This document shows, piece after piece, positions 43,079 through 51,444 of a stretch of DNA of 64,000 bases (position 1 is its first letter; each line of letters begins with the position of its first letter). A model generated the notes under the pieces. It searched no databases. It was given only the letters and a program-made list of their open reading frames with translations, and was not told the origin of the DNA. The stretch is from DASWJZ01 sp963720705 (GTDB lineage Bacteria > Pseudomonadota > Alphaproteobacteria > Rhizobiales > Afifellaceae): NCBI GenBank assembly GCA_963720705.1, contig CAVRGJ010000005.1, positions 124,001-188,000 on the forward strand. Direction: 5' to 3'. A program made the position numbers and the translations under genes.

Positions 43079-44302
43079 ATGGCCGGCGGGCCGCGACTCG
43101 ATATTCTGATCGCCGGCGGCGGATCGGCCGGCATGACGGCAGCGCTTGCGATGAAGCGGAGCGCGCCGGATCTTGCGATCGAGATCGTCGACGCCAAGCC
43201 GCCCGGCGGCGGCAAGCGCGACGAGCGCGCCTCGGCGATCGCCGCGGCGGCGCGCCGGATGCTGGAAAGCCTCGGCGTGTGGCAGGCGGTCGAGGCGGAG
43301 GCGCAGCCGATCCTCTCCATGGAGATCACCGACAGCCGCACGAGCGATGCGGTCAGGCCGATCTTCCTCACCTTCGACGGGCACACGACAGAGGGCGAGC
43401 CTTTCGCGCATATGGTGCCGAACGAGCCGCTCCTGTCGGCGCTGCACGATGCGTCGCTTGCGGCGGGCATCAAGCTTACGCGACCCAATTCGGTCGAGCG
43501 CTTCGCTGCGAACGGTCGCGTCGATGTCGGGCTCGCGTCCGGTGAGACGCGGCAGGCGGCGCTTCTCGTCGCCGCCGACGGGATACGCTCGCGGCTTCGC
43601 GCGCTCGCCGGCATCAAGACGGTGACATGGGACTATCCGCAGACGGCGCTCGTCGCGACAGTCAAGCACGAGCGGCCGCATGACGGCGTGGCGGTCGAGC
43701 ACTTTTTGCCAAGCGGACCGTTCGCCATCTTGCCGCTTACGGGAAATCGCTCGTCCCTGGTCTGGACGGAGCGCGCCGGCGAAGCCGAGAAGCTGATCAA
43801 GAGCGATGACTTCGTCTTCCTGGTCGAAGTCGAAAGGCGCTTCGGGCATCGCCTCGGCGCAATCGAGCTTGCCGGGCCACGCGTCGCCTATCCGCTCGGC
43901 CTCACGCTTGCGCGCGATTTCGTGCGCCCGCGCTTCGCGCTCCTCGGCGACGCCGCGCACGGCATCCATCCGATCGCGGGGCAGGGGCTCAACATGAGCT
44001 TCCGCGACGCGGCGGCGCTCGCCGAGACGGTCGTCGACGCGCATCGGCTCGGGCTCGACATTGGTTCGCTCGAGGTTCTGCGGCGCTACGAGACTTGGCG
44101 GCGCTACGACACCTGGCAGATGGGCATGATGACCGATGTGCTAAACCGGCTCTTCTCCAATGATCTCTCGCCGGTGCGTGCGCTGCGCGATTTCGGACTC
44201 GGCATCGTCGACCGGCTGCCGAAGCTGAAGAAGCTCTTCATCGGGGAGGCGGCAGGGCTTTCCGGCAACCTTCCGAAGCTCCTGAAGGGCGAGGCGATCT
44301 AA
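43079..44302 (+). CDS. UbiH/UbiF/COQ6-type FAD hydroxylase
   Basis: 407 residues with the dinucleotide fold ILIAGGGSAGMTAALAM and the second FAD motif LLGDAAHGIHPIAGQGLNMSFRDAAALAE, both characteristic of ubiquinone-biosynthesis monooxygenases. RDERASAIAAAARRMLESLGVW is also typical. Which ring position it hydroxylates cannot be told from the sequence. Confidence 0.9.
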   Translation: MAGGPRLDILIAGGGSAGMTAALAMKRSAPDLAIEIVDAKPPGGGKRDERASAIAAAARRMLESLGVWQAVEAEAQPILSMEITDSRTSDAVRPIFLTFDGHTTEGEPFAHMVPNEPLLSALHDASLAAGIKLTRPNSVERFAANGRVDVGLASGETRQAALLVAADGIRSRLRALAGIKTVTWDYPQTALVATVKHERPHDGVAVEHFLPSGPFAILPLTGNRSSLVWTERAGEAEKLIKSDDFVFLVEVERRFGHRLGAIELAGPRVAYPLGLTLARDFVRPRFALLGDAAHGIHPIAGQGLNMSFRDAAALAETVVDAHRLGLDIGSLEVLRRYETWRRYDTWQMGMMTDVLNRLFSNDLSPVRALRDFGLGIVDRLPKLKKLFIGEAAGLSGNLPKLLKGEAI

Positions 44303-44453
44303 GCGCGCGTTAACCGGCTATGCTCGCCTGACATTGCTGCATTGCGATATGCTGCCTTGTGCATTGCAGCGCAAGGCATACTTTCAACATCCAAGAAGCG
44401 TAAATCGCCGGTTGCCTGACGGGGAGGGAATCTGATCCCATCAGGAGAAAGCT

Positions 44454-44681
44454 ATGTCCACCACTACTTCTGTTCTTCGCGTTCCTCTCGAAGTTCGCTC
44501 TGAAGCCAATACTACGCCGTTTACGGCAAGTCTGGCGGAGAGCGTCGCTAAATTCTTCCGCTCACGCTGGATCTACATCTCCACCGTTTCGAAGCTCGAA
44601 GGCTATAGCGAGCGCAACCTTCGGGACATGGGGGTTGAGCGCGGGATCGAGGAATTCGCGCGCCGCGCCGCTGGTCTTTGA
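44454..44681 (+). CDS. DUF1127 protein
   Basis: 75 residues; AGGAG upstream. The C terminus SKLEGYSERNLRDMGVERGIEEFARRAAG fits DUF1127. Upstream sequence has CCTGA...TCAGG and GGGA...TCCC arms close to the SD, which might affect translation. The next small gene follows within 27 bp. Confidence 0.8.
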   Translation: MSTTTSVLRVPLEVRSEANTTPFTASLAESVAKFFRSRWIYISTVSKLEGYSERNLRDMGVERGIEEFARRAAGL

Positions 44682-44707
44682 ACCAGCCCTCTTTGGAAAC
44701 CATCACC

Positions 44708-44953
44708 ATGACGGATACTGCTTCCCACGACTTCACCGAGGTCGTCATACCGACGGCGCTCAATTCGCGGATCGCCGCATTGCGCAACGCGTTCGCGTCA
44801 TATCGCCGGACGCGTGCGATCTATCGCCAGCAGCGGGCGATCTATTTTCAGACGCTGCGCGAGCTGCAGTCCTATCGGCCGTCGGAGATGCACGATTTGC
44901 GAATCGACCCAGCCGACTTCGAAGCCGTCGCGCGCAAACAGGCCGGCTGGTAA
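44708..44953 (+). CDS. Small DUF1127-like protein
   Basis: 81 residues from ATG 44708; a TTG at 44678 that overlaps the stop of the preceding gene would add ten residues. The end LQSYRPSEMHDLRIDPADFEAVARKQAGW resembles the DUF1127 C-terminal helix (L-x-x-L-x-I-x-x-x-D-x-E-A), and the middle is Arg/Tyr rich. It is likely co-transcribed with the DUF1127 gene upstream. Function unknown. Confidence 0.6.
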   Translation: MTDTASHDFTEVVIPTALNSRIAALRNAFASYRRTRAIYRQQRAIYFQTLRELQSYRPSEMHDLRIDPADFEAVARKQAGW

Positions 44954-44972
44954 AGAGCCGGGCGGTGCCCAG

Positions 44973-45173
44973 TCACTCCTCCAGCCGCCGCGCTTCCTCT
45001 TCAAGCAGAATCGGAATGCCGTCGCGGATCGGGTAGGCGAGCTTCGCCGCGTGGCTGACGAGCTCCTGTTTTTCGCGGTCGTAGATCAGCGTCGTCTTGG
45101 TGACGGGGCAGACGAGGATTTCAAGCAGCTTCGGATCGACGGCCCGGCCGCTTCGCGTCTCGCGTTCCGACAT
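44973..45173 (-). CDS. Trm112/UPF0434 family protein
   Basis: 66 residues; VDPKLLEILVCPVTKTTLIYDREKQELVSHAAKLAYPIRDGIPILLEEEAR is the Trm112-like zinc-ribbon-derived fold, here with one Cys in LVCP. Such proteins activate or stabilise methyltransferases in eukaryotes; bacterial roles are unsettled. It is the downstream gene of the LON-domain gene, with a palindromic repeat between. Confidence 0.9.
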   Translation of the reverse strand: MSERETRSGRAVDPKLLEILVCPVTKTTLIYDREKQELVSHAAKLAYPIRDGIPILLEEEARRLEE

Positions 45174-45193
45174 CGTCGTCTCCCCTTTTGTTG

Positions 45194-45242
45194 GGGCATG
45201 ATCTAATCCGAAAACCGGTTCGCACTTTTCGGGATCATGCCC
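45194..45242. repeat. Rhizobial palindromic repeat (about 49 bp)
   Basis: Perfect 10-bp ends GGGCATGATC / GATCATGCCC with an inner stem CCGAAAA / TTTTCGG and centre CCGGTTCGCAC. This layout (CCGAAAACCGGTT...TTTTCGGGATCATGC) is a common dispersed repeat in Rhizobiales genomes. It lies between the LON-domain gene and the Trm112 gene. Confidence 0.75.
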
Positions 45243-45919
45243 TATTGCAGCGGCGCTGAGGGTGCGTTCGCTCCGGCCAGCGCCATTTCGGTGATCGCGA
45301 TCAATGTGCGCGCCCGCGTCGCGTGGTCGGGCAATTCAAGCAGTGCCTGCTTCTCCGGCGGCCCCCATGGGCTCATCATGGAAAGTGCCGTGACGAGGCC
45401 GGCGTTGGAGGCGCGGTTGACGCTGTCCCAATCGGCTTCGAGGTCGTTTGCATTGAGATAGTCGCGGAAGGTGCGAAGCAAGGCGGAGCGGTCGACGGCG
45501 TCCTCGCCGGAGAGCGGTTCGATGAGATCGGCGAAGGATTCCACCGAGATACGGCATTGGCGGTAGGGTGTAATCGCAGCGATCTCTTCCACGATTCGGA
45601 AGCGGCTGACGCCCGCGAGGATAATCGTGTAGCGGCCGTCGCCCGTCTCGGAGAACTGCGTGATGCGCCCGAGGCATCCGACATCGCAAAGCGGCGGCGC
45701 CATCGCCTGCTGCGGTGCGTCGAGTGCCGGTTGGATCATGCCGATCAGACGATCGCCGCCGAGTACCGCGTCGACCATGGCGAGGTAGCGCGGCTCGAAA
45801 ATGTTGAGCGGCATCTGCCCGCTCGGGAGAAGCAGTGCGCCTGAAAGCGGAAACACGGGCGCGCGGTCGGGAAGGTCGGCGGCGCTCTCATAGCGCTTGT
45901 TTCCCGCAACGACTGCCAT
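45242..45919 (-). CDS. LON peptidase N-terminal (substrate-binding) domain protein
   Basis: 225 residues from ATG 45919. The N-terminal domain of Lon: PVFPLSGALLLPSGQMPLNIFEPRYLAMVDAVL and GCLGRITQFSETGDGRYTIILAGVSRFRI. No AAA+ or Ser-Lys protease part is present, so it is not a full Lon. Possibly a chaperone-like or substrate-binding protein. Same strand and directly after the CnoX gene. Confidence 0.88.
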   Translation of the reverse strand: MAVVAGNKRYESAADLPDRAPVFPLSGALLLPSGQMPLNIFEPRYLAMVDAVLGGDRLIGMIQPALDAPQQAMAPPLCDVGCLGRITQFSETGDGRYTIILAGVSRFRIVEEIAAITPYRQCRISVESFADLIEPLSGEDAVDRSALLRTFRDYLNANDLEADWDSVNRASNAGLVTALSMMSPWGPPEKQALLELPDHATRARTLIAITEMALAGANAPSAPLQ

Positions 45920-45945
45920 TGCCGCTTTCCTTTCGCGCTTGGCGT

Positions 45946-46869
45946 TCAAGCGAAGAGCAGCGACGAGAGACGCTGGCGCCCGGAGATCGCGGCCGGGTCC
46001 TTCGGACCCCATGCCTCGAAGAACTGCACGAGCTGCTTACGCGCGGCCTCGTCGTTCCAGGCGCGGTTGCGTTTGACGATCTCAAGCAGCGCATCGGTCG
46101 CGCCCGCACGGTCGCCCGTGCCGTTCAAGACGACCGCGAGATCGAAGCGCGCCTGGTGGTCGTTCGGGTTCGCCTCGAGGCGCTGGGTCAACTCGGCCGG
46201 TCCGCCGAGCTTCTCCGCCTGCGAGGCAAGCTCGAGCGCGGTGCGCGCGCCGGCGATCGCCGGGTCTTTCTCCTGATCCGCCGTCAGTCCGGCGAGAAGC
46301 CCGCGCGCCTGCGCGAGCTCGCCGAGGGCGACGAAGCAGCGAATCAATCCGCCAAGCGCCGCCATGTTGTCTGGTTCCGCCTGAAGCACGCCGGAATAGA
46401 GAGCTGCGGCGCCGGCATAGTCGCGCGCGGCGAGCGCCTCAGCGCCCGCCTTCAGCGCTTCGTCAGAGCCGCTTGGGCCGGAGGGTCCGGCGATCCGGTC
46501 GATGAAAGCGGCGACCTGGCTCTCAGGAATCGCGCCCATAAAGCCGTCGAGCGGCTGGCCGTCCTTGAAGGCGACGACGGCGGGGATCGACTGAATGCCC
46601 AGCTGGCCGGCGATCTGCGGGTGGTCGTCGATGTTCATCTTGACCAGCCGCACCTTGCCCTTCGCCGCCTTGACTGCCTTCTCAAGCACCGGCGTCAGCT
46701 GCCGGCAGGGCCCGCACCAGGGCGCCCAGAAATCGACGAGAACCGGAACGCTGCGCGAGGCGTCGAGGACGTCGGCGCGAAAGTCCTGGGTGGTGGTCTC
46801 CTTGACGAGATCGGCGGCCGGCGCGGCACCGCCTCCGTCCTGACCGAAAATGAGGGGCTCGGCGCTCAT
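45946..46869 (-). CDS. CnoX/YbbN-type thioredoxin with TPR-like tail
   Basis: 307 residues from ATG 46869 (GGGAG upstream). Thioredoxin domain (about 20-125) with the active site WAPWCGPCRQLTPVLEKAV, then TPR-like helices (EALAARDYAGAAALYSGVLQAEPDNMAALGGLIRCFVALGELAQARG). CnoX proteins are redox chaperones that pass substrates to GroEL; here the WCGPC motif is intact, so reductase activity is plausible. Confidence 0.9.
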   Translation of the reverse strand: MSAEPLIFGQDGGGAAPAADLVKETTTQDFRADVLDASRSVPVLVDFWAPWCGPCRQLTPVLEKAVKAAKGKVRLVKMNIDDHPQIAGQLGIQSIPAVVAFKDGQPLDGFMGAIPESQVAAFIDRIAGPSGPSGSDEALKAGAEALAARDYAGAAALYSGVLQAEPDNMAALGGLIRCFVALGELAQARGLLAGLTADQEKDPAIAGARTALELASQAEKLGGPAELTQRLEANPNDHQARFDLAVVLNGTGDRAGATDALLEIVKRNRAWNDEAARKQLVQFFEAWGPKDPAAISGRQRLSSLLFA

Positions 46870-46907
46870 GAACGCTCCCGTTGCTCGCACTTCCCTTGGG
46901 TTGGCCC

Positions 46908-47450
46908 TTATGTGGCGGGTTTTTGCCGGCTTTCCAATGCTTCTTCGTTCGCCGCCTCGCCTGAGACGGCGAGAACCTGCGGCGCGTGGCCGGCGTGGCG
47001 GAGAAAAGCGAGGAAATCGTCACGCCCGATCGTCGTCGTGGCGACGTTTTCGAGCGGATGGAAATTCAGCTGCGTGTGGCGAAGGAGCGCGGCGTCGAGG
47101 ATGACGCTGACGCGCCCGGCGGAATCGTTGATGACGCCGAAAGGCGTGACCGAGCCGGGCACGACGCCGAGGAGCTCCATCAGCAATTCCGGTTTGCCGA
47201 AGGAGAGGCGGGCGCTGCCGATCCGCTTGTGCAGGCTCTTCATGTCGATCGCAGCGTCCTCCTCAGCGACGACGAGGAAGACCTGATCCTTTTTGTCCTT
47301 GAGGAAGAGGTTCTTGGTGTGGCCGCCGGCGATCTCGCCGCGGAGCGCCTGGCTCTCCTCGACCGTGTGAAGGGGCGGATGCTCGGTCGTGGCGGTCTTG
47401 GCCCCGAGCCGGTCGAGCATGGCGAAGAGGTCGGCGCGGGAGGCGGGCAT
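46908..47450 (-). CDS. YbaK/ProX aminoacyl-tRNA deacylase family
   Basis: 180 residues from ATG 47450. The deacylase fold shows HTKNLFLKDKKDQVFLVV (conserved Lys), LHKRIGSARLSFGKPELLMELLGVVPGSVTPFGVIND. These enzymes hydrolyse mischarged Ala-tRNAPro or Cys-tRNAPro. Its upstream region contains mutually exclusive hairpins (47494-47549). Confidence 0.92.
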   Translation of the reverse strand: MPASRADLFAMLDRLGAKTATTEHPPLHTVEESQALRGEIAGGHTKNLFLKDKKDQVFLVVAEEDAAIDMKSLHKRIGSARLSFGKPELLMELLGVVPGSVTPFGVINDSAGRVSVILDAALLRHTQLNFHPLENVATTTIGRDDFLAFLRHAGHAPQVLAVSGEAANEEALESRQKPAT

Positions 47451-47493
47451 CGGCGGGGTCCGGGGCGGTAGCGTTCGCCGCGGGCTTACCGAC

Positions 47494-47549
47494 TTGCGGC
47501 CTTGTCGACAACAAGCCGCAACCGGCCGACTGCCGGTCGCGGCTTGTTG
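47494..47549. promoter_or_regulatory. Two overlapping, mutually exclusive hairpins
   Basis: Hairpin A pairs TTGCGG/CCGCAA and CTTGT/ACAAG (47494-47521). Hairpin B pairs CAACAAGCCGC with GCGGCTTGTTG (47509-47519 and 47539-47549, perfect 11 bp) plus ACCGGC/GCCGGT inside. They share ACAAGCCGC, so only one can form. The element lies in the leader of the minus-strand deacylase gene (start 47450) and upstream of tRNA-Gly. Confidence 0.5.
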
Positions 47550-47613
47550 CAATTCGGAGGTCCTTGCGTCATATACGCGCCCTGCGCCGGACTATCCCGC
47601 CGGCGTCTTTGTT

Positions 47614-47688
47614 GCGGGTGTAGCTCAGGGGTAGAGCACAACCTTGCCAAGGTTGGGGTCGAGGGTTCGAATCCCTTCGCCCGCTCCA
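47614..47688 (+). tRNA. tRNA-Gly (anticodon GCC)
   Basis: GCGGGTG acceptor pairs with CGCCCGC, the D-arm is AGCTCAGGGGTAGAGC, the anticodon loop CTTGCCAAG reads GCC (47646-47648), GGTTCGAATCC is the T-arm, and CCA is encoded. Canonical cloverleaf. Confidence 0.97.
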
Positions 47689-47785
47689 AATTTCCCAATA
47701 AGTTCTGGAAGTTATGCAACCGGGTCTCGCCGGCGCTTGGCGCTTGGCGCTCGGGGAAAGTCGACTGTCCGCTGGGTTGGACACA

Positions 47786-48343
47786 TCAATCGTCTCCGGC
47801 CTCTCCGGAGGCGCCGTTGCGGTGGCAGGCGAGGCAGTTCGATTTGGAAAGCACTTCCGGGCGCGTGAAAGCGGCAGCCGGAACTTCGTAATGCGCTCCC
47901 CGCCACCACGGCATGTCGGTGACGCGGAGCGGCACCTGATCGGCCGCGACTCCGCGCAGGATAAATTGCGCCTGGTCCGTCGTGTCGGCAGCGTTCGCAA
48001 CCAGATAGTCGCTGATCTTCTGCGTCGTTTCCGGATCGAGGCTCGCGTCCTCGCCGAAATGGTCGGCAAGGTTGGCGGTGATTGCCTGCCAGGATCGGGC
48101 CGGCAGCATGAGCGCCGGATACGCCATGTGGCAGGCACCGCATTCGGTGTTGAAGGCCTGCTCGCCGGATATCGGGGCGGGGGCTTGCGTTGAGTCGGTC
48201 GTGGTCGGCGCCGTGCCGGCTGCGGAATCTTCGGCAGGCGCAGTGGCCTCCGCGGCCGCGCTCGATCCGGCGTCGATCTCGATGGCCAGTGCAACGCCCA
48301 GCGCGAGTGCGGCGGCCAAGCCGGCGATGGTGATCGTCTTCAT
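47786..48343 (-). CDS. Diheme cytochrome c (DHC type)
   Basis: 185 residues with a signal peptide (about 1-30), an Ala/Pro/Thr-rich linker (31-60) and two c-type heme motifs, CGACH (GEQAFNTECGACHMAYPALMLP) and CLACH (SKSNCLACHRNG). WQAITANLADHFGEDASLDPETTQKISDYLVANAAD is the DHC motif seen also in the fused copy at 48791-49948. In Rhodobacter sphaeroides a DHC donates electrons to SHP, whose gene lies immediately upstream here. Confidence 0.87.
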   Translation of the reverse strand: MKTITIAGLAAALALGVALAIEIDAGSSAAAEATAPAEDSAAGTAPTTTDSTQAPAPISGEQAFNTECGACHMAYPALMLPARSWQAITANLADHFGEDASLDPETTQKISDYLVANAADTTDQAQFILRGVAADQVPLRVTDMPWWRGAHYEVPAAAFTRPEVLSKSNCLACHRNGASGEAGDD

Positions 48344-48371
48344 CAGCGTTCCTCCAGGTCGGCGGCTTCGA

Positions 48372-48794
48372 TCAACGGCTCATCATGAAAGCAATGAAGT
48401 CGCCCTTCTCGGCGGGCGTGCATTCGCGCCCGAGAACCGTGTTGCAGTTCCTACGGAACCACTTCTCCACCTTGGCGAGGTCGGTGAAGCGATCGGGGTT
48501 GGCCGAAACCGCCATCGGCTTGATCGCCTTGCCGACGCGCGTGCGGCCGACATTGGTCGGGTCGGCCGTGTGGCACGTGCTGCATGAAGGCGTGTCGCCG
48601 CTACCGTGGCTGGCGAGGAAGAAGGCCTTTCCGCGATCGGCGGAGAAGCCGGCGAAGGGGTCGCCGGTTGCCTGTGCCTCCTGTGCGTAGTGATCGAGCA
48701 CGGCCTGTTGTGCGGCCGCAGCAGCGAGACATGCGACCGCTGAGCCGGCCAGAGCGACGGCGGATATGAACAGCATCCGATGGATATGGCTCAC
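48372..48794 (-). CDS. SHP-type cytochrome c (DUF1924)
   Basis: 140 residues from GTG 48794, overlapping the stop of the cytochrome b gene (GTGA). A signal peptide (1-28) is followed by a single heme motif CSTCH in PSCSTCHTADPTNVGRTRVGKAIKPMAVSANPDRFTDLAKVEKWFRRNCNTVLGREC. The NC...GREC block with the Asn ligand is characteristic of sphaeroides heme protein, which binds O2 and NO. Probably the terminal periplasmic partner of the operon. Confidence 0.88.
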   Translation of the reverse strand: MSHIHRMLFISAVALAGSAVACLAAAAAQQAVLDHYAQEAQATGDPFAGFSADRGKAFFLASHGSGDTPSCSTCHTADPTNVGRTRVGKAIKPMAVSANPDRFTDLAKVEKWFRRNCNTVLGRECTPAEKGDFIAFMMSR

Positions 48795-49948
48795 GGTTCG
48801 GCATCCTTCGGTATGGAGATTTCGGAGGGGCGGAAGAGGCCGCTCGCCGCGTCGGCGTGGCAGGCGTTGCAATTGCCGCGCGCTCCGACCGCCGGCGAGG
48901 CGAAGACACGATCGGGGATGCGGGCATGGCGGTGGCGCCAGAACGACGTCGCGGTGATGCTGAGGGGATCGTCGGCGTTGCGGCGGCGGAAGGCGTTGGC
49001 AGCGCGCGTGTCGAAGGCATCGGCCGAGTTGGCCGTCAGGTAAGCGAGAATCGCCTGAGCGGTGCCGGGATCGAGCGAAGCGTCCTCGCCGAAATGGTCG
49101 CCCAGTCCTGCCATCAGCGTGCGCCAGGTTGCAGCTGGCGCGAGGCTCGGATGATAGGCGACGTGGCACGCGCCGCACTCCGTAACGTAGACTGGATCGA
49201 GAGGCTGTGTCGGGACGCCGAGCGCTGGGCGGTTGCTAAGGGTGACGAGCGCCGCGGTCGAAACGAAGAGCAGCGCGGCGAAGACGGCGGCGGCAGTCGC
49301 CGGATAGGCCGCGCGTCGGATAGGAACGGCGTCGCCGGCGCGTAGCTCCTTGCGCCCGTCGACCATCGATCTGACCAGGTTTTCGCCGGTGCGCCGACTC
49401 TCGAAGATCGCTCCCGCTACGTGCAGGGCGATGAGAACGAGAAGGCCGTAGGCAAGCAGAGCATGGAGCTGGTGCGCCGCCTCTCCGACCCTGAAGCTCG
49501 ACGCAAATGCAAGCGGACCGGACTTGAGCACGCCGCCAAGCGCGATCACTCCACTGACGGTGACGGCAAGGACGGTCATGAGGAGCGTCAGGATCATTAT
49601 CGCGCCGAGCGGGTTGTGCCCGATGTGGCGCTGCCCGGTGCCGGTCTTGAGCTCCAGGAGATGGTGGAGCACGGATCGCGGCCCGCGGACGAAGCCGGCA
49701 AAGCGGGCAGCGGAAGGTCCGAGGAAGCCCCATACGATCCGCGCCGCCACCAGTGCCGCGGTGCTGGTGCCGGCAATGACATGCGCGTTGATCCAGGTTG
49801 GCGGCAACCAAAGGCTGGTGACAAGCGCCACTGTCAGAGCGGCGACGAGCAGCCAATGGAAGATGCGGACGAAGGGATCCCATACCGCCATCATCGGCCT
49901 GCCTTCGTGCAGGCTGACGGGGACTTTGGCGGCGTAGTTGATGTTCAT
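48791..49948 (-). CDS. Cytochrome b561-type membrane protein fused to a DHC-like diheme domain
   Basis: 385 residues from ATG 49948. Residues about 1-215 form a four-helix di-heme cytochrome b (VWDPFVRIFHWLLVAAL, HVIAGTSTAALVAARIVWGFLGP, FRVGEAAHQLHALLAYGLLVLIALHVAGAIFE; paired His ligands). A further TM leads to a periplasmic domain with two heme c sites, CGACH and CNACH, that is a paralogue of the separate DHC protein (DHFGEDASLDPGTAQAILAYLTANSAD). The fusion implies intramolecular electron transfer from membrane to periplasm. Confidence 0.85.
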   Translation of the reverse strand: MNINYAAKVPVSLHEGRPMMAVWDPFVRIFHWLLVAALTVALVTSLWLPPTWINAHVIAGTSTAALVAARIVWGFLGPSAARFAGFVRGPRSVLHHLLELKTGTGQRHIGHNPLGAIMILTLLMTVLAVTVSGVIALGGVLKSGPLAFASSFRVGEAAHQLHALLAYGLLVLIALHVAGAIFESRRTGENLVRSMVDGRKELRAGDAVPIRRAAYPATAAAVFAALLFVSTAALVTLSNRPALGVPTQPLDPVYVTECGACHVAYHPSLAPAATWRTLMAGLGDHFGEDASLDPGTAQAILAYLTANSADAFDTRAANAFRRRNADDPLSITATSFWRHRHARIPDRVFASPAVGARGNCNACHADAASGLFRPSEISIPKDAEP

Positions 49949-50191
49949 CGCCCTGCGCTGAAAAAGGCGCGCGGAAGGGCACGGGGCTTCGCGCCCGGTT
50001 CCCTCGCGGCCCTTGATCCCGCGCAAAGTATCAGTGGCCCGCTGACAGCCGCCTGACGCCGGTTGTCAGCGAATTGTCAGCTTCGATCGGAGAGGTGCCA
50101 CGGGTTGCGGTTTTCTAGCGGCTGCGGCAGATTCGCTGATGAAGACGAAACCAGCTGTGTTTCCGTGGGGGCGGCCAGCACGGAGGCTCAA

Positions 50192-50512
50192 ATGCGTAAG
50201 CTTCTTGTCGCCGTCTCGCTTCTCCTCTCGACGACCGCGTCTTATGCCGAGCGCCCTTCGACGCTTACGATGAGCTGCCAGCAGGCGCAAAGCCTCGTCG
50301 CGAAACGCGGCGCGGTCGTGATGTCGACCGGCAGGCACACTTACGACCGCTTCGTCGCCAGCTGGAGTTTCTGCATGCTTGGCGAATACGCCTACAATGC
50401 GTGGGCGCCGACGCGCGACACACTGCGTTGTCCGCTCGGCTACACGTGCCAGCCCAACCCGCCGCTTTGGGACGACGACAACTCTTACGGCGGCTCGTTT
50501 TTCCGCCGCTAA
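50192..50512 (+). CDS. Small secreted protein of unknown function
   Basis: 106 residues from ATG 50192 (CGGAGG upstream). Signal peptide about 1-20 (MRKLLVAVSLLLSTTASYA). The mature part has five cysteines (SCQQAQ, FCMLGE, RCPLGYTCQ), the C-terminal three close together, and a Trp/Tyr-rich stretch. Possibly disulphide-stabilised. No family recognised. Confidence 0.7.
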   Translation: MRKLLVAVSLLLSTTASYAERPSTLTMSCQQAQSLVAKRGAVVMSTGRHTYDRFVASWSFCMLGEYAYNAWAPTRDTLRCPLGYTCQPNPPLWDDDNSYGGSFFRR

Positions 50513-50520
50513 AGCCCGGT

Positions 50521-51372
50521 TCAGGCGTTGCGGCCGTTGAAGTGGCGAAGCACGAAGTCGCGCTCGATTTCCACCGCGCTCCACTCGTCGTCGCCTTTGT
50601 CCTCGTAGATCAAAGTGTAGGGGCCGGAATAGCCAGCTCGCTTCGCCGCATCGAGGCAGCGGCCGAAATCCTCACCGTCAATCCTGTTGTTGGGGAACCA
50701 GGCCTTGGCGTGCGTGTCTTCCGAGCGGGCAAAGATCGAAGCAAGCTCCTCGTATTTCTGCGGCCCGGTCGTTTTCCAGTTGCCGAAGTCGGCCATGAAG
50801 CCGACCGAGCCTTCGAGCCGATCGAGGACGTGGTGGACTTCCTTTGGGCCGGCGAGGAGCTGAAGCCAGTTCTCGGTGGTGACGCGCACGCCCTCTCCTG
50901 CGCCGCGCCGGCCGAGCTCCTTCAGGCCCTCGACCGATCGAGCCAGCGTCTCCGGAGTCGGCTGCTGCTTGCCGGCGATGACGCGCGCTGCTTTCGCGCC
51001 GAGTGCGGCGGCCGCGTCGATCCACTTGCCGATCCAGTCGCAGTCGCGCTTCCGCTCGCTTGGGTGGGTGATGTCGCCGTCGTCGATCAGGAGAGTCGAA
51101 AGCGTGACGCCTGCGTCGGAAAGTGCGGCGCGCACCTCGCCGAGATAGGCCGGGTCGCGGCTTTCGAGATGGAAATGGCAGATCTGCAGATGGTCGATGC
51201 CGCGCTTGGCGATAGCCGCCGGAAGCTCCATCAGCGTCAGCGTTCCCGGCCCCCATCGCGGCTCGGCCTGCGCGGCAACGTCGTTTGCGGGCGCGTTCGG
51301 GTGGAAAATGCCGAGCGCGCGGTGCACGCTCCAGCTTGAGACGGCGATCGGCGGCGCGGCTTTGGCGGGCAT
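50521..51372 (-). CDS. Sugar phosphate isomerase/epimerase-like TIM-barrel protein
   Basis: 283 residues from ATG 51372. AP-endonuclease-2/xylose-isomerase-like TIM barrel: AVSSWSVHRALGIFHP, LTLMELPAAIAKRGIDHLQICHFHLES, VTTENWLQLLAGPKEVHHVLDRLEGSVGFMADFGNW, THAKAW and YEDKGDDEWSAVE. Acidic and His residues suit a divalent metal site. Substrate unknown. It is convergent with the small secreted protein gene. Confidence 0.82.
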   Translation of the reverse strand: MPAKAAPPIAVSSWSVHRALGIFHPNAPANDVAAQAEPRWGPGTLTLMELPAAIAKRGIDHLQICHFHLESRDPAYLGEVRAALSDAGVTLSTLLIDDGDITHPSERKRDCDWIGKWIDAAAALGAKAARVIAGKQQPTPETLARSVEGLKELGRRGAGEGVRVTTENWLQLLAGPKEVHHVLDRLEGSVGFMADFGNWKTTGPQKYEELASIFARSEDTHAKAWFPNNRIDGEDFGRCLDAAKRAGYSGPYTLIYEDKGDDEWSAVEIERDFVLRHFNGRNA

Positions 51373-51444
51373 TGCCGACACTCCAAGAAGGCGATCCGCT
51401 TCTAGCCGAAGCGACGCGCGAGGGGAAATCGCAGGGGGGCACGA

